The notes beneath the pieces are model-generated. The model was not told where the DNA came from. It saw nothing but the letters and a program-made list of their open reading frames with translations, and ran no database searches. 64,000 nt of DNA, taken from positions 82,626 through 146,625 of the forward strand of contig UQTU01000004.1 in NCBI GenBank assembly GCA_900544135.1. The letters run 5' to 3'. A program made the position numbers and the translations under genes. Below, piece after piece: positions 25,769 through 34,531 of this stretch. The stretch comes from an uncultured Collinsella sp. Its GTDB lineage: Bacteria; Actinomycetota; Coriobacteriia; Coriobacteriales; Coriobacteriaceae. How positions within the stretch are numbered: the first letter of the stretch is position 1; each line of letters opens with the position of its first letter.

Positions 25769-26242
25769 ATGATTTACGGTGCATTGGGCGATATCGAGGA
25801 GTACCGTGGAATGCTCAAGGGCCTCGACGTGCTGATCGACTGGCTCGAGGAGAACGATCCGGCGAAGCTCGAGGTCGGCAGCCATCCGATTCTGGGCGAC
25901 AAGGTCTTTGCGAACGTCATGGCTCCCGCGACGCGTCCCGAAGCCGAGGCTCACTATGAGACGCATCAGCGCTATCACGACCTGCAGATCGACGTCGAGG
26001 GTCGCGAGGCCTTTAAGGTTGCCACGGGCAGCCTGACGCTGGTTCAGGAGTTTGACGAGAAGGACGACTACGATCTGGTCGATTCCGACGCCTCGATCGC
26101 CGGCGATCTTGCTGACGACAAGTTTGCGCTGTTTGTTGCCGGCGAGCCTCACATGCCCACGCTCGAGTTCCAGGGCGATGGCGCGCAGCCGGTCAAGAAG
26201 ATTTGCTTTAAGCTGCTTGCAGATGCTTACTGGGAGGAGTAG
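25769..26242 (+). CDS. YhcH/YjgK/YiaL (NanQ/EbgC-like) family protein
   Basis: 157 residues. Family marks are the start MIYGALGDIEEY, ETHQRYHDLQIDVEG with the metal-type His residues, and VKKICFKLL near the end. Members are small cupin-like proteins of sugar operons: NanQ is a sialic-acid anomerase, and EbgC modulates beta-galactosidase. Here it may be an anomerase for an amino-sugar phosphate (inference from context). AGAGGGG precedes the ATG. Confidence 0.85.
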   Translation: MIYGALGDIEEYRGMLKGLDVLIDWLEENDPAKLEVGSHPILGDKVFANVMAPATRPEAEAHYETHQRYHDLQIDVEGREAFKVATGSLTLVQEFDEKDDYDLVDSDASIAGDLADDKFALFVAGEPHMPTLEFQGDGAQPVKKICFKLLADAYWEE

Positions 26243-26302
26243 CGCGCTGCTCGGCTGAGCTGTTCGTGTTGCGAGCGTTATCCCTTGGGGGAGCTCGCTT
26301 GG

Positions 26303-26351
26303 GCCCCGCTGAACGCGGTTCCTTTGGGGATTGCGGTTGGCGGGGCTTTTG
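26303..26351 (+). terminator. Probable terminator after the YhcH-family gene
   Basis: GCCCCGC and GCGGGGC pair around a 30-base loop and end in TTTT. Confidence 0.55.
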
Positions 26352-26415
26352 TTGAGTAGGAGAGTTTCCGGCGGCGTTGTGCTTGGATTGGCGGAAGCGC
26401 GCCCGAAATCAGCAA

Positions 26416-26439
26416 CAAAAAAGCCGCCCGAAGGCGGCT
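26416..26439 (-). terminator. Terminator of the tRNA gene
   Basis: On the minus strand AGCCGCC-TTCG-GGCGGCT is followed by TTTTTT, 12 bases after the tRNA end. Confidence 0.88.
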
Positions 26440-26450
26440 ATCTTGTGCAA

Positions 26451-26526
26451 TGGAGCCAGCGACCGGGCTCGAACCGGTGACCCCCGCTTTACGAGAGCGG
26501 TGCTCTACCAACTGAGCTACGCTGGC
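26451..26526 (-). tRNA. tRNA-Thr (anticodon CGT)
   Basis: 76 bases including an encoded CCA. The acceptor stem GCCAGCG pairs with CGCTGGC, the D-arm is GCTCAGTTGGTAGAGC, the anticodon stem-loop is CCGCT-CTCGTAA-AGCGG with anticodon CGT, and the T-arm holds GGTTCGAGCC. It reads the Thr codon ACG. Confidence 0.95.
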
Positions 26527-26683
26527 GACCATGTGATGGCGCAACTGAGGCGTCAACGGCTGTCTATGATACGGGACATCGCAAATCCGCGCAAGTGTTC
26601 TGACGGCTTTTCTCACTTTAAATGCACTAATATTGGAGACGCGATGTCTTGCTCTTACGGGTCTCAAACAGAATGGGGCAGCG

Positions 26684-27166
26684 ATGACTCAACCCAAGAT
26701 TCTTCTCGCACGCATCGACGACCGTTTCATTTACGGACAAGACGTTGAGCTGTGGAACGAAGCCGTGGGTTCCAACCTTGTCCTAATCGTCAACGATGAG
26801 ATCGCGGCAGATTCGCGCCAATGGGCACCCATGAGGGTGGCGGCGCCAGAAGGCGTTTGGACGCGGTTTTTCTCGGTGCAAAGGACCATCGACGTCATTC
26901 ATACCGCAACGCCTCGCCAATTGATTCTGATCATGGTGGCCTCACCCTCCGATGCGCTCGCGCTGGTTAAGGGCGGTGTGCCGATCACCAAGATCAGCAT
27001 TGGTCATATGCAGGCAGGGGAGGGCAAGCGTCCCGCAACGCCCGCAGTTGCCGTAGACGACACAGACGTCGCTGTTCTCAGAGAGCTGCAAAAGCTCGGC
27101 ATAGAACTAGAAATCCGCTATCTCCCCAGTTCCGCCCCCGACCCCATCGGCAATCTGTTCAACTGA
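26684..27166 (+). CDS. Orphan PTS EIIB paralogue lacking the active-site His
   Basis: 160 residues, same length as and clearly homologous to the EIIB at 16948 (for example FFS-Q-TIDVI, LVKGGVPI, GEGKR, and LGIELEIR at the same places). The phosphorylation loop RIDNRLVHGQV reads RIDDRFIYGQD here, so His17 is Tyr17 and phosphotransfer by the usual route should be impossible. No EIIA, EIIC or EIID adjoins. It may be a regulator or decoy of the true PTS, or a decaying duplicate; the frame is intact over its full length, which argues against decay. Its stop codon is the first triplet of a dispersed repeat. Confidence 0.85.
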   Translation: MTQPKILLARIDDRFIYGQDVELWNEAVGSNLVLIVNDEIAADSRQWAPMRVAAPEGVWTRFFSVQRTIDVIHTATPRQLILIMVASPSDALALVKGGVPITKISIGHMQAGEGKRPATPAVAVDDTDVAVLRELQKLGIELEIRYLPSSAPDPIGNLFN

Positions 27167-27194
27167 TCCCTTGGGGACGGAGGAAAACGGATCA
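27164..27194 (+). repeat. 31-base dispersed repeat, copy A
   Basis: Begins TGATCCCTTGGGGACGGAGG, overlapping the EIIB stop codon. An identical copy lies on the minus strand at 49075-49105 directly after the galT stop, and a diverged copy lies at 44873-44903. Confidence 0.7.
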
Positions 27195-27231
27195 TTTTGC
27201 CTTCGTAGGGGATCTGTGTGGCGCTGTCCGC

Positions 27232-27385
27232 CAAAACTATGCCGGTTTACTACGATGAATTGCTTATCGCCGAGCATGCCAAATTTGCAGAGAATAAAAC
27301 CGCAGGTAGACGAGTTGCTAATTTTTTATAAACCAGCGCGTGGTCGGACATAGTGGGTTCATCGTAGTAATTCGGCATAGTTTTG
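27232..27385. mobile_element. 154-bp MITE-like element, copy A
   Basis: Ends (27232-27259 and 27358-27385) are 28-base inverted repeats, 26 of 28 matching, starting CAAAACTATGCCGG. A second copy of exactly the same length is at 44941. The interior shares AACCGCAGGTAGA and GTGGTCGG with that copy. No coding capacity. With copy A of the 31-base repeat it fills most of the 326-base gap before galM. Confidence 0.7.
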
Positions 27386-27492
27386 TTATGTCACCAATTC
27401 GGTGGCATCGAAAAGAAGGATTTAGGCATGAAGCAGCGCCCGTCGGCGGTGGTGCCGGCGGGCGTTGCTGTGCGAGATGTCGCGTTGTGGGC

Positions 27493-28545
27493 CTAGTGCC
27501 TCATAAAGTGGTATTCGATCATATTGCTGTAGGGGTGACCCGGACCCACAATGCCCTGCGGGAACAGCGGCTGGTGCGGCGTGTCGGGGTACATCTCGGC
27601 CTCGAGGGCAAAGCCGGCGCCCCAGCCATAGTTGGCATCGTCCTTGGCGTGCTCGTCGCCCAGCCAGTTGCCGGTGTAGAGTTGCACGCCCGGGGCGGTG
27701 GTGTAGTAGTCCAGCTCACGACCGGTCCACATCTCCTCGACATGTAGGGCGCGACGCAGGTTGCGGCCGTACTGATAGCCATCGATGCACAGGCAGTGAT
27801 CGTAGCCACGGGCCTGCTTAATCTGCGGGTCGTCGGCCTCCATGCCGGGTGCGACGGGGCGCAGCTCGCGAAAGTCAAACGGTGTTCCCTCGACCGGAGC
27901 GATTTCGCCGGTGGGGATGTTCTGCTCGTTAATGGGCAAGTAGTGGGCAGCGTTGGCGATAAAGAAGTGCTCACAGTCCATGCCGGCGTTATGGCCGGCA
28001 AGGTTAAAGTACGTGTGGTTGGTCATGGACACGTAGGTGGCGCGGTCGCTCTCGCAACCATACTCGATGCGGAAGACTCCGGTGCGCGTAACGGTAAACA
28101 CAGCCGTAAAGATTCGGTTGCCGGGCAGGCCCAGCTCGCCATCCTTAAGCGAGGTGGTCATGCGCACGGCGTTGTGAGTCTCGTCGAGCTCAACGTCCCA
28201 TACGCGCTTGTGCAGACCATGCTCAAGATCGCTGTGCAGGTTGTTGACGCCTTCGTTGGCCGGCATATGCCAGTCCGTGCCGTCGATGGTGATCGTGGCG
28301 CCCGCGGTGCGGTTTGCCACGGGGCCGATGGTCGCGCCAAAGCAGGCGGGGTTGTCAAAGTAATCCTCGAGCTTATCGAAGCCCAGCACCACATCGCGCA
28401 CGTTGCCGGGAATGTCGGGCACATCGATACCCAGCACGGTGGCGCCATAGTCCATAATGCGAACGCAGATCTCGGGCCCGTTGAGGGTGTAACGATGAAC
28501 GGGGGTACCGCACGGCGCGGTGCCGAAAAGCTCGGAAGTGATCAT
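27493..28545 (-). CDS. galM: Aldose 1-epimerase (galactose mutarotase)
   Basis: Interconverts alpha- and beta-galactose so that galactokinase receives its anomer. 350 residues from the ATG at 28545 (TAGGAACC upstream). Canonical features are FDKLEDYFDNPACFGATIGPVANR near residues 55-80 (quoted in part), NLHSD for the first catalytic-type His, TNHTYFNLAGH for the second, and the C-terminal Glu in GFALEAEMYPDTPH. It is divergent from the DeoR regulator; galT and galK lie 20 kb away. Confidence 0.93.
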   Translation of the reverse strand: MITSELFGTAPCGTPVHRYTLNGPEICVRIMDYGATVLGIDVPDIPGNVRDVVLGFDKLEDYFDNPACFGATIGPVANRTAGATITIDGTDWHMPANEGVNNLHSDLEHGLHKRVWDVELDETHNAVRMTTSLKDGELGLPGNRIFTAVFTVTRTGVFRIEYGCESDRATYVSMTNHTYFNLAGHNAGMDCEHFFIANAAHYLPINEQNIPTGEIAPVEGTPFDFRELRPVAPGMEADDPQIKQARGYDHCLCIDGYQYGRNLRRALHVEEMWTGRELDYYTTAPGVQLYTGNWLGDEHAKDDANYGWGAGFALEAEMYPDTPHQPLFPQGIVGPGHPYSNMIEYHFMRH

Positions 28546-28705
28546 TTGGTTCCTAACATCGAGGTATTTCCGACAAACTGTAGCGCGAACAGGTGAGATT
28601 ATCACTACACCCCACTAAAGCAGGGGGTATTTTTCTCAAAAAAGTGATGATTGGAGCTGTGCTGGCGTTGATTTTTGACGCGCACGAGTCTGATACAATT
28701 TGTTC

Positions 28706-28720
28706 GTTACTGTTTGAATG
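28706..28720. promoter_or_regulatory. Candidate DeoR-regulator box, galM/deoR gap
   Basis: GTTACTGTTTGAATG matches the box at 46403 in front of lacA at 14 of 15 bases. It lies just upstream of the DeoR-family gene and in the galM intergenic region. Confidence 0.5.
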
Positions 28721-28751
28721 ATATGTGCGCAAAGAACGGCGAGGATTCATC

Positions 28752-29516
28752 GTGATTAAGGCGGAGCGACAGGATAAGGTTCGTCAGCTGCTCGAGGAAC
28801 AGGGCACGGTCTCGGTCAAGGAGATCTCGGACGCACTGGGCGTCTCGGATATGACGATCCGCCGCGATCTTGAGGAGCTTGCGAGCCTAGGTGAGATTGA
28901 GCGCGTGCACGGTGGAGCCCGTAGCGCGCAGGGCCGTCCACATGCTATGTTGCGCCACGAGTATTCGCACAGCGAAAAGCGTACCAAGCATGCCGAGGAA
29001 AAGCTGCAGATCGCGCGCCGCGCCGTTGAGCTCATCGAGGAGGGCTCGACCATCTTTTTGGGTACGGGCACCACGGTTGAGCAGATGGCCTCGATGCTGC
29101 CGGCGTTTCGCCTGCGCATCGTGACCAATTCGCTTTCGGTGTTTAACTTGCTTGAGGCGCGCGAAGACTGCGACCTGTGCCTCGTGGGCGGCATGTACCG
29201 TCGCCGCACCGCCGCTTTTGTGGGACCAACGGCCGAGGATACCCTGCGTGCGTTGGGCATCGACGCGGCGTTTATCGGCGCCAACGGCATTCTGGATGGC
29301 GATGTGTCTACGTCCAATATGGACGAGGGCCGTATCCAGCAGCTCGCCTTTAGCAAGGCAGACTCGCGCTACTTGATCGCCGATTCAAGCAAGATCGGCA
29401 AGCGCGACTTCTACACCTTCTGCCGCCTGGACAGCTTGGACGCCGTGGTGTGCGAGCCGGGCATCGCCGCCGAGAATCGCGCCGCCATCGAGGAACACAC
29501 GCAGGTCATCTGCTAG
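28752..29516 (+). CDS. DeoR-family transcriptional regulator (LacR-like)
   Basis: 254 residues from the GTG at 28752 (GGCGAGG upstream); an earlier in-frame GTG exists but lacks a ribosome site. The N-terminal HTH (VSVKEISDALGVSDMTIRRDLEEL) and the DeoR sensor domain with FLGTGTTVEQMA and GGMYRRRT are complete. LacR members respond to tagatose-6-phosphate. A matching box before lacA suggests it controls lacABC and itself. Confidence 0.88.
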   Translation: MIKAERQDKVRQLLEEQGTVSVKEISDALGVSDMTIRRDLEELASLGEIERVHGGARSAQGRPHAMLRHEYSHSEKRTKHAEEKLQIARRAVELIEEGSTIFLGTGTTVEQMASMLPAFRLRIVTNSLSVFNLLEAREDCDLCLVGGMYRRRTAAFVGPTAEDTLRALGIDAAFIGANGILDGDVSTSNMDEGRIQQLAFSKADSRYLIADSSKIGKRDFYTFCRLDSLDAVVCEPGIAAENRAAIEEHTQVIC

Positions 29517-29557
29517 CTTAGGTATTACAGATCTAGATATTTCGAACCGGGTGCCCC

Positions 29558-29624
29558 CGTTCATCTCAATCTGTAACAATTGGGGCCGAAAATCCCTGCT
29601 AGATGTTACAAATCGAGACAAACG
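29558..29624. repeat. Palindromic extragenic repeat, locus 1
   Basis: CGTTCATCTCAATCTGTAAC at the left is the near-complement of the right arm TGTTACAAATCGAGACAAAC. A half-copy lies at 29524-29548. The family recurs at 34292-34437 and 39299-39447, always between a regulator's 3' end and a convergent sugar gene. Confidence 0.7.
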
Positions 29625-29647
29625 GCCTGCTCGGGTCGAGCCAAAAC

Positions 29648-29689
29648 AAAAAAGCCGCATGCGAACCCGTGGAGGGATTCGCATGCGGC
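29648..29689 (-). terminator. Terminator of GH1/PTS module 1
   Basis: On the minus strand GCCGCATGCGAA pairs with TTCGCATGCGGC (12 bp) and is followed by TTTTTT. Confidence 0.88.
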
Positions 29690-29712
29690 CGACAGGGGGT
29701 ATGCGGCTTGAA

Positions 29713-31134
29713 TTAGGCCATGAGCAGGCCGGTCTCCGCGACGTTCTTGTACCAGTACGCGCTCGCCTTGGGATAGCGCTTCTGGGTCTCGAAGTCGATG
29801 TAGAACAGGCCGTAGCGCTTGTTGTAGCCGTTGGTCCAGGAGAACTGGTCCTGCAGCGACCACACAAAGTAACCGTCGACGTTTACGCCGCCGTCGATTG
29901 CCTTGAGGACCCATGCGAGATGCTGACGCATATAGTCGATGCGAGGGGCGTCGTCGATAAAGCCGTCCTCGAAGTCGTCCTTATAGCCCATGCCGTTCTC
30001 GGTGATGTAGATCTTCTTGTAGTTGGGGTAATCGTTCTTAATGCGGAGCAGCAGGTCGTAGAGGCCCTCGGGATAGATGATCCAGTCCCAATCGGTGGTG
30101 GGTACGCCTTCGCGCACGCATGACTCGCCCACGCCCTTGAGGAACCAGCGCGAGGAGCCCTTGTCGCCGGTGCCATTGTGGTTGATGTCGTTTTCGCCCT
30201 CGGCGGCACGCAGGAACTGGCACTTGTAGGTGTTGACGCCCAGGCAATCGTTGTAGGGGAGCGCGGCGGTCAGCGCGGCGATGTCCTCGTCGCGGACGTC
30301 GAGCTCGCCGCCGGCGATATGGGCCAGCTTGGTCGCGGCCTCCATGGTGTCGGCTGCATAGTGGCCGCGGAAGGTGGCGTCGAGTACCCAGCGGTTGTTG
30401 ATGACGTCGGCCATACGAGCCGCCTCGCAGTCGGCAGCGCTGTTGGGATCGAGGGGATACTTGGGCTCCAGGTTCTGGACAATGCCGATCTCGCCCTCAA
30501 AGCCGCCCTCATGGAAGGCGACGACAGCCTTGGCGTGGGCCACCATCATGTTGTGCATGAGCTGGAAGGCCTTGTCCAGGCGGTACTTCTCGCCGTGCGG
30601 CCAGTTGCCGACGATAAAGCTGCCCTCGGCGGTTGCGGGAATCTCGTTAAAGGTAAACCAGTGCTTGACCTCGGTGAACTCGGCAAAGCAGAACTTGGCG
30701 TACTCGACGAAGGCGTCGATGGTCGTGCGCGTCAGGAAACCCTCGCCGCCGTTCTGGTAAAAGGCCTCGGGCGTATCGAAGTGATCGAGCGTGACATAGG
30801 GGATAACGCCAGCTTTGTTGCAGGTGGCGAAAAGCTCGTGATAGAAAGCGACACCCTCGGGGTTAATCTCGCCGGTGCCACTGGGGAAGATGCGGCTCCA
30901 AGCGATGGAGACGCGAATGCCGTTAATGCCGAAGCGCTGGCACAAGTCGATATCGACCGGATATTTGTTGTAGAAGTCGCTTGCGGGGTCGGGGGAGAAG
31001 CGACCCTGAGCAGCCAGGAAATCGTCCCAGGGCACTTTGCCCTTGCCGTGCGTGCGGGTCTCACCCTCAACCTGGTAAGCGGCGGTGGCGCCGCCAAACA
31101 CAAAGCCGTCGGGGAACTGCATGGGGTTGGTCAT
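29713..31134 (-). CDS. GH1 6-phospho-beta-glycosidase, module 1 (LacG-like)
   Basis: 473 residues. Glycoside hydrolase family 1: acid/base Glu164 in TFNE, nucleophile Glu379 in YITENG. The phosphate-binding triad of 6-phospho enzymes is present as Ser432, Lys439 and Tyr441 in SWTNGYNKRY. Trp433 after the Ser is the residue found in 6-phospho-beta-galactosidases (LacG), whereas 6-phospho-beta-glucosidases usually have another residue. So I favour cleavage of lactose-6-phosphate or a related galactoside to galactose-6-phosphate, which lacAB would use. It is the second gene of its unit, 75 bases after the EIICB gene. Confidence 0.88.
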   Translation of the reverse strand: MTNPMQFPDGFVFGGATAAYQVEGETRTHGKGKVPWDDFLAAQGRFSPDPASDFYNKYPVDIDLCQRFGINGIRVSIAWSRIFPSGTGEINPEGVAFYHELFATCNKAGVIPYVTLDHFDTPEAFYQNGGEGFLTRTTIDAFVEYAKFCFAEFTEVKHWFTFNEIPATAEGSFIVGNWPHGEKYRLDKAFQLMHNMMVAHAKAVVAFHEGGFEGEIGIVQNLEPKYPLDPNSAADCEAARMADVINNRWVLDATFRGHYAADTMEAATKLAHIAGGELDVRDEDIAALTAALPYNDCLGVNTYKCQFLRAAEGENDINHNGTGDKGSSRWFLKGVGESCVREGVPTTDWDWIIYPEGLYDLLLRIKNDYPNYKKIYITENGMGYKDDFEDGFIDDAPRIDYMRQHLAWVLKAIDGGVNVDGYFVWSLQDQFSWTNGYNKRYGLFYIDFETQKRYPKASAYWYKNVAETGLLMA

Positions 31135-31209
31135 GAGTCATCCTTTCTGTGGGATACGAATAGGGAGAGGTGCCCGAACTGGGGATCCGGGCACCAACAG
31201 AGGGAGGAA

Positions 31210-32988
31210 CTAGTCGAGGTTCTCGCGGAGCCACTTGATGGCGCCAGCGGGGTCGCGAGTAAGGTCGATATATTCCTTACCGCGCGGGGCGAGCAGCTTA
31301 ATGCCCAGACGATCGGTGTCGGCCTTCATGTCGTTGTAGTAGCTACGAACCTGCGGAGCGAGCACGATGACGTCGTACTGATCCATGATGGCAGTGTGCT
31401 GGCCATAGGCGCCTGCGGAGGAAGCGATGTTCTCTCCGGTCTGTGCGGCACCTTCCTTGATGGCGTTGGCAAGCATGGCAGAGGTGCCGGCGCCGGCGCA
31501 CAGGACGAGGACCTTCAGGCCATCGACATCCTTCTTGGCGGATGCATCGGCAGCGGGCTCGGGCTGATCGGCGACAGGCTTGCTGTCGGCGGCGGCAACG
31601 GTCGTCTCGACGGAAGCGGTGGCCTGCTCGACAGCGGGCGTAGAGGCGTTGGCGGCGACGGAAGCGGCACCATCGGACTCGAGTCCCAGCTCGGCGGCGC
31701 GCTCGGCCTCCTGGTCGCAGAGCAGCTTATCGTATGCCTTCAAGAACGGCAGGTAGATGATGGCGTCCAGCAAGATGATGATCGCGACAAATACCAGGGC
31801 GATAAGCTGGAAGTTCGTGGTGATGAAGATGCCGATGGGGGCAGGGGTAGCCCAAGGCACCACGAAGGAGAAGCCGTTCATACCCACATTGTCGATAAAG
31901 AACTTGGCAACACTCACGTTGACGCAGCCGGCGGCAACAAAGGGGATGAGCATGTAGGGGTTAAGGATCATCGGCGCGCCAAAGAGCAGCGGTTCGTTGA
32001 CGGCGAAGGCAACAGGGACAATCGAGGCCTTACCGACGGCTTTGAGCTGCTTGGACTTCATGAAGAGAATCAGCAGAAGCGGCACGATGAACGTGGCGCC
32101 GGTGCCGCCGAACTCACCCACGAGCGACATGTTAAAGGTGAGGGAGTGGGCGGGGTGGCCGCCCGCCAGCAGAACCTGCAGGTTCTCGGCCTGGTTGGCA
32201 AGACGGATGGGGTCGATGCCCGGCTGGACGATCGAGGGGCCGTGGACGCCGATGAACCAGAAGAACGCGGTGGCTGCCTGGATAAGGATAAGGCCAGGAT
32301 AGGTTTCTGCAGCGGTAAAGAGCGGGGAGAGCAGTTTGATAAGCAGCTCGGAGAACGGAACGCCCATGAGGTTGCGCACGACGACATCGATGATGCCGCA
32401 GATGATGACGGCGCCGCCAAAGGGGATAATGTCGCGGAAGTTCTGAGCGATGGCGCCCGGGACCTCCTTGGGCAGCTTAATGGTCAGATCGCGCGAGACG
32501 CAGAATTTGTAGACCCACACGGTGATGAACGCGGCGATATAGGCCGAGAACAGACCGCGCGTGCCCATGCTGGTGCAATCGAAGACCGAAAGTTCGGAGC
32601 CGTTGAACTTGGTGGTGAACTGCGTAACGGCGAGCAGCAGCATGCTGCACTGGGCGGCCACCATGGTGGAACCGTCGTTGAGCACTTTGCCGGCGGGCAT
32701 GCGACGGTTCATGGAAGCCGTGAAGTTCTTGGCAGTGGTGCCAGCAACCATGATGCCCATAACGCCCATGGTGAAGTTGTACAGCTTGTTGCACCAGTCG
32801 ATAAGCGGCTGGGGCAGCGTGATGCCGACTACGCCGGGAAGGGTGGCGATCAGCAGGAAGATCGAAGAGGTGAGGACGATGGGCATGCACCCAAGGAATC
32901 CGTCCTTAATGGCCTGGAGGTAGACGTTCCTCGAGATCTTCTCAAAGAACGGTTGATGCTTTTCGAGCATCTTTACGATGGCGTCCAT
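31210..32988 (-). CDS. PTS lactose-family EIICB, module 1 (LacE-like)
   Basis: 592 residues. Residues 1 to about 420 are the EIIC channel (about ten hydrophobic segments; GVHGPSIVQP is the conserved substrate loop). An Ala/Pro-rich linker follows, and the last 100 residues are the EIIB domain with phosphocysteine Cys497 in VLVLCAGAGTSAML. It lacks its own EIIA; the only lactose-type EIIA in the window is lacF at 44407. AAGGAG precedes the ATG. Divergent from its LacI regulator with a 22-base palindrome between. Confidence 0.92.
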   Translation of the reverse strand: MDAIVKMLEKHQPFFEKISRNVYLQAIKDGFLGCMPIVLTSSIFLLIATLPGVVGITLPQPLIDWCNKLYNFTMGVMGIMVAGTTAKNFTASMNRRMPAGKVLNDGSTMVAAQCSMLLLAVTQFTTKFNGSELSVFDCTSMGTRGLFSAYIAAFITVWVYKFCVSRDLTIKLPKEVPGAIAQNFRDIIPFGGAVIICGIIDVVVRNLMGVPFSELLIKLLSPLFTAAETYPGLILIQAATAFFWFIGVHGPSIVQPGIDPIRLANQAENLQVLLAGGHPAHSLTFNMSLVGEFGGTGATFIVPLLLILFMKSKQLKAVGKASIVPVAFAVNEPLLFGAPMILNPYMLIPFVAAGCVNVSVAKFFIDNVGMNGFSFVVPWATPAPIGIFITTNFQLIALVFVAIIILLDAIIYLPFLKAYDKLLCDQEAERAAELGLESDGAASVAANASTPAVEQATASVETTVAAADSKPVADQPEPAADASAKKDVDGLKVLVLCAGAGTSAMLANAIKEGAAQTGENIASSAGAYGQHTAIMDQYDVIVLAPQVRSYYNDMKADTDRLGIKLLAPRGKEYIDLTRDPAGAIKWLRENLD

Positions 32989-33090
32989 AGAGCTCCTTTG
33001 CTACTTAATGCGCGACGCATGTGGATGGAACTGGTCGTCGATGGATGGTCAGGACTGCCCGGAAACCTTCCTGCTTAAGGAAGGCATTGC

Positions 33091-33129
33091 GAAATGACAA
33101 CGTTGTCATTTCGTTAATGACAACGTAAG
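33091..33129. promoter_or_regulatory. Operator of module 1
   Basis: A perfect 22-base palindrome at 33091-33112 with half-site GAAATGACAAC, followed by a second half-site AATGACAACGT at 33116. The central CG with dyad symmetry is typical of LacI-family operators. Confidence 0.75.
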
Positions 33130-33158
33130 ACATTTTTGGAAGAGCAACAAGGATTTAC

Positions 33159-33190
33159 GGGTGAACGGTCGATATTGTCCGATAAACGCC
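33159..33190 (-). promoter_or_regulatory. Tandem regulatory motif, site 3 (LytTR-like)
   Basis: Plus-strand GGGTGAACGGT at 33159 and the weaker CGATAAACGCC at 33180, 21 bases apart, 171 bases upstream of the EIICB start on the minus strand. Confidence 0.5.
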
Positions 33191-33263
33191 TGATTTGTCA
33201 GTCGGGCAGGTAGTGTATGCTAGAACGCAAAAAACAAGCGATGTAAAACCGACTGGAGAAGTA

Positions 33264-34274
33264 GTGGCAACGATGGACAAGAAAAATGTCTCAATGAATG
33301 ATGTGGCAGTTGCCGCGGGCGTTTCTCTCAAGACGGTGTCGCGCGTGATCAACGAGCCCGATAGCGTGCGAGAGTCGACACGCGATAAGGTCCATTCGGC
33401 AATGGAGGCGCTCGGGTTTCGAGCCAACTTTGCCGCGCGTTCACTCAAGTTGGGCCGTTACGGGTGCATCGGCGTGGTGATGTTCCACTTGTCGGGCGGC
33501 GCCGTGGACATGATTGACGGTATCGCCGATGCCGCCGAAGAACGCGGCTTTGCGCTCACGATGATTAAGAAGCGCGCGGGGGAGAAGATGACCCTTGCCG
33601 AAGCGGCGCGTAGGATGTCGCAGCTGCCTGTTGATGGCATGATCTTCAACCTGCGTCAGATGGTCGATGACTTTGATACTTTTGAGGCACCGAAAGACCT
33701 CAAGACGGTGATTATCACACCGATGGAACATCCTACCTGCTCCACCGTCAGTGACGACCAAGAGGGCGGCGCGCGCATGGCGTGCGAGTACTTCTTGAAC
33801 CACGGGCATAAAAACGTGTACTTCGTCTCTGGTAAGAAAGAGTCGTTGTCGAGCCAGTGCCGTATGAAAGGTTGGCGTGCGGCACTCGAGGCGCGTGGCA
33901 TTGAGCCGCCCGAGCCTCTGCAAGGCGATTGGAATGCGGATAGTGGCTATGCCGCGGGCCTTGTGCTTGCCGATAAGCCCGATTGCACGGCGGTCCTCGC
34001 TGCTAACGACTGCATGGCAAACGGCGTGATGATGGCTCTACGTGACAAAGGGCTCAGTGTGCCCGACGACGTGTCCGTGATCGGCTTCGACGATGAGCTC
34101 TATAAGACGATTCCCAACTCGATTCTGACGTCGGTGAAGTTTCGCCACCGCGAGCTGGGCGTCCGTGCGCTCAACGAGGTCGTCGCGGGTCTGGAAGCTC
34201 CGAGCTCCAGAAGCCGTACGCTCGTCTCGGGCGTGTTGGTCGAGCGTTCCAGCGTAAAGGACTTGCGGGCGTAG
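33264..34274 (+). CDS. LacI-family regulator of module 1
   Basis: 336 residues if started at the GTG at 33264, which has GGAG 6 bases upstream; the ATG three codons later is less well placed. HTH and hinge at residues about 8-60 (MNDVAVAAGVSLKTVSRVIN ... RANFAARSL), then the periplasmic-binding-like sensor domain. Local operators are the palindrome at 33091 and its half-site. Confidence 0.9.
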   Translation: MATMDKKNVSMNDVAVAAGVSLKTVSRVINEPDSVRESTRDKVHSAMEALGFRANFAARSLKLGRYGCIGVVMFHLSGGAVDMIDGIADAAEERGFALTMIKKRAGEKMTLAEAARRMSQLPVDGMIFNLRQMVDDFDTFEAPKDLKTVIITPMEHPTCSTVSDDQEGGARMACEYFLNHGHKNVYFVSGKKESLSSQCRMKGWRAALEARGIEPPEPLQGDWNADSGYAAGLVLADKPDCTAVLAANDCMANGVMMALRDKGLSVPDDVSVIGFDDELYKTIPNSILTSVKFRHRELGVRALNEVVAGLEAPSSRSRTLVSGVLVERSSVKDLRA

Positions 34275-34291
34275 ACGTGCTCGGCCTATTC

Positions 34292-34437
34292 CGTTTGTCT
34301 CGATCTGTAACAACTAGACGGTCAAAAGTGGTCTACATGTTACAGATTGAGATTTTCGGCTTGGCCTGTGCGTTCATCTCGATCTGTAACAGCTAGGACC
34401 GAAAAACTCGGCTAGATGTTACAGATTGAGATGAACA
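34292..34437. repeat. Palindromic extragenic repeats, locus 2 (two units)
   Basis: Unit 1 at 34292-34357 and unit 2 at 34371-34437. Each has arms like TCTCGATCTGTAACA and TGTTACAGATTGAGA. Unit 2 shares the loop GCTAGGACCGAAAAACTCGG with locus 3, with one base changed there. Confidence 0.75.
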
Positions 34438-34456
34438 GGAGGACGGGTGCGGTCTA

Positions 34457-34499
34457 AACAAAATGGCCCGCGCATCACACATCGATGCACGGGCCATTT
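34457..34499 (-). terminator. Terminator of module 2
   Basis: On the minus strand AATGGCCCG-T-GCATC pairs with GATGC-G-CGGGCCATT and is followed by TTGTTT. Confidence 0.8.
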
Positions 34500-34531
34500 A
34501 TTGTCTGCAAGCGGCAGGTGGTGTCAGCGTC

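Noticed and set aside
30178..33078. A 966-codon open frame on the plus strand, antisense to the module 1 GH1 and EIICB genes.
   Set aside because: It is the mirror of GC-rich codon use in two well-supported minus-strand genes; its protein has Gly/Asp/Val-rich, low-complexity composition and no domain or ribosome site.
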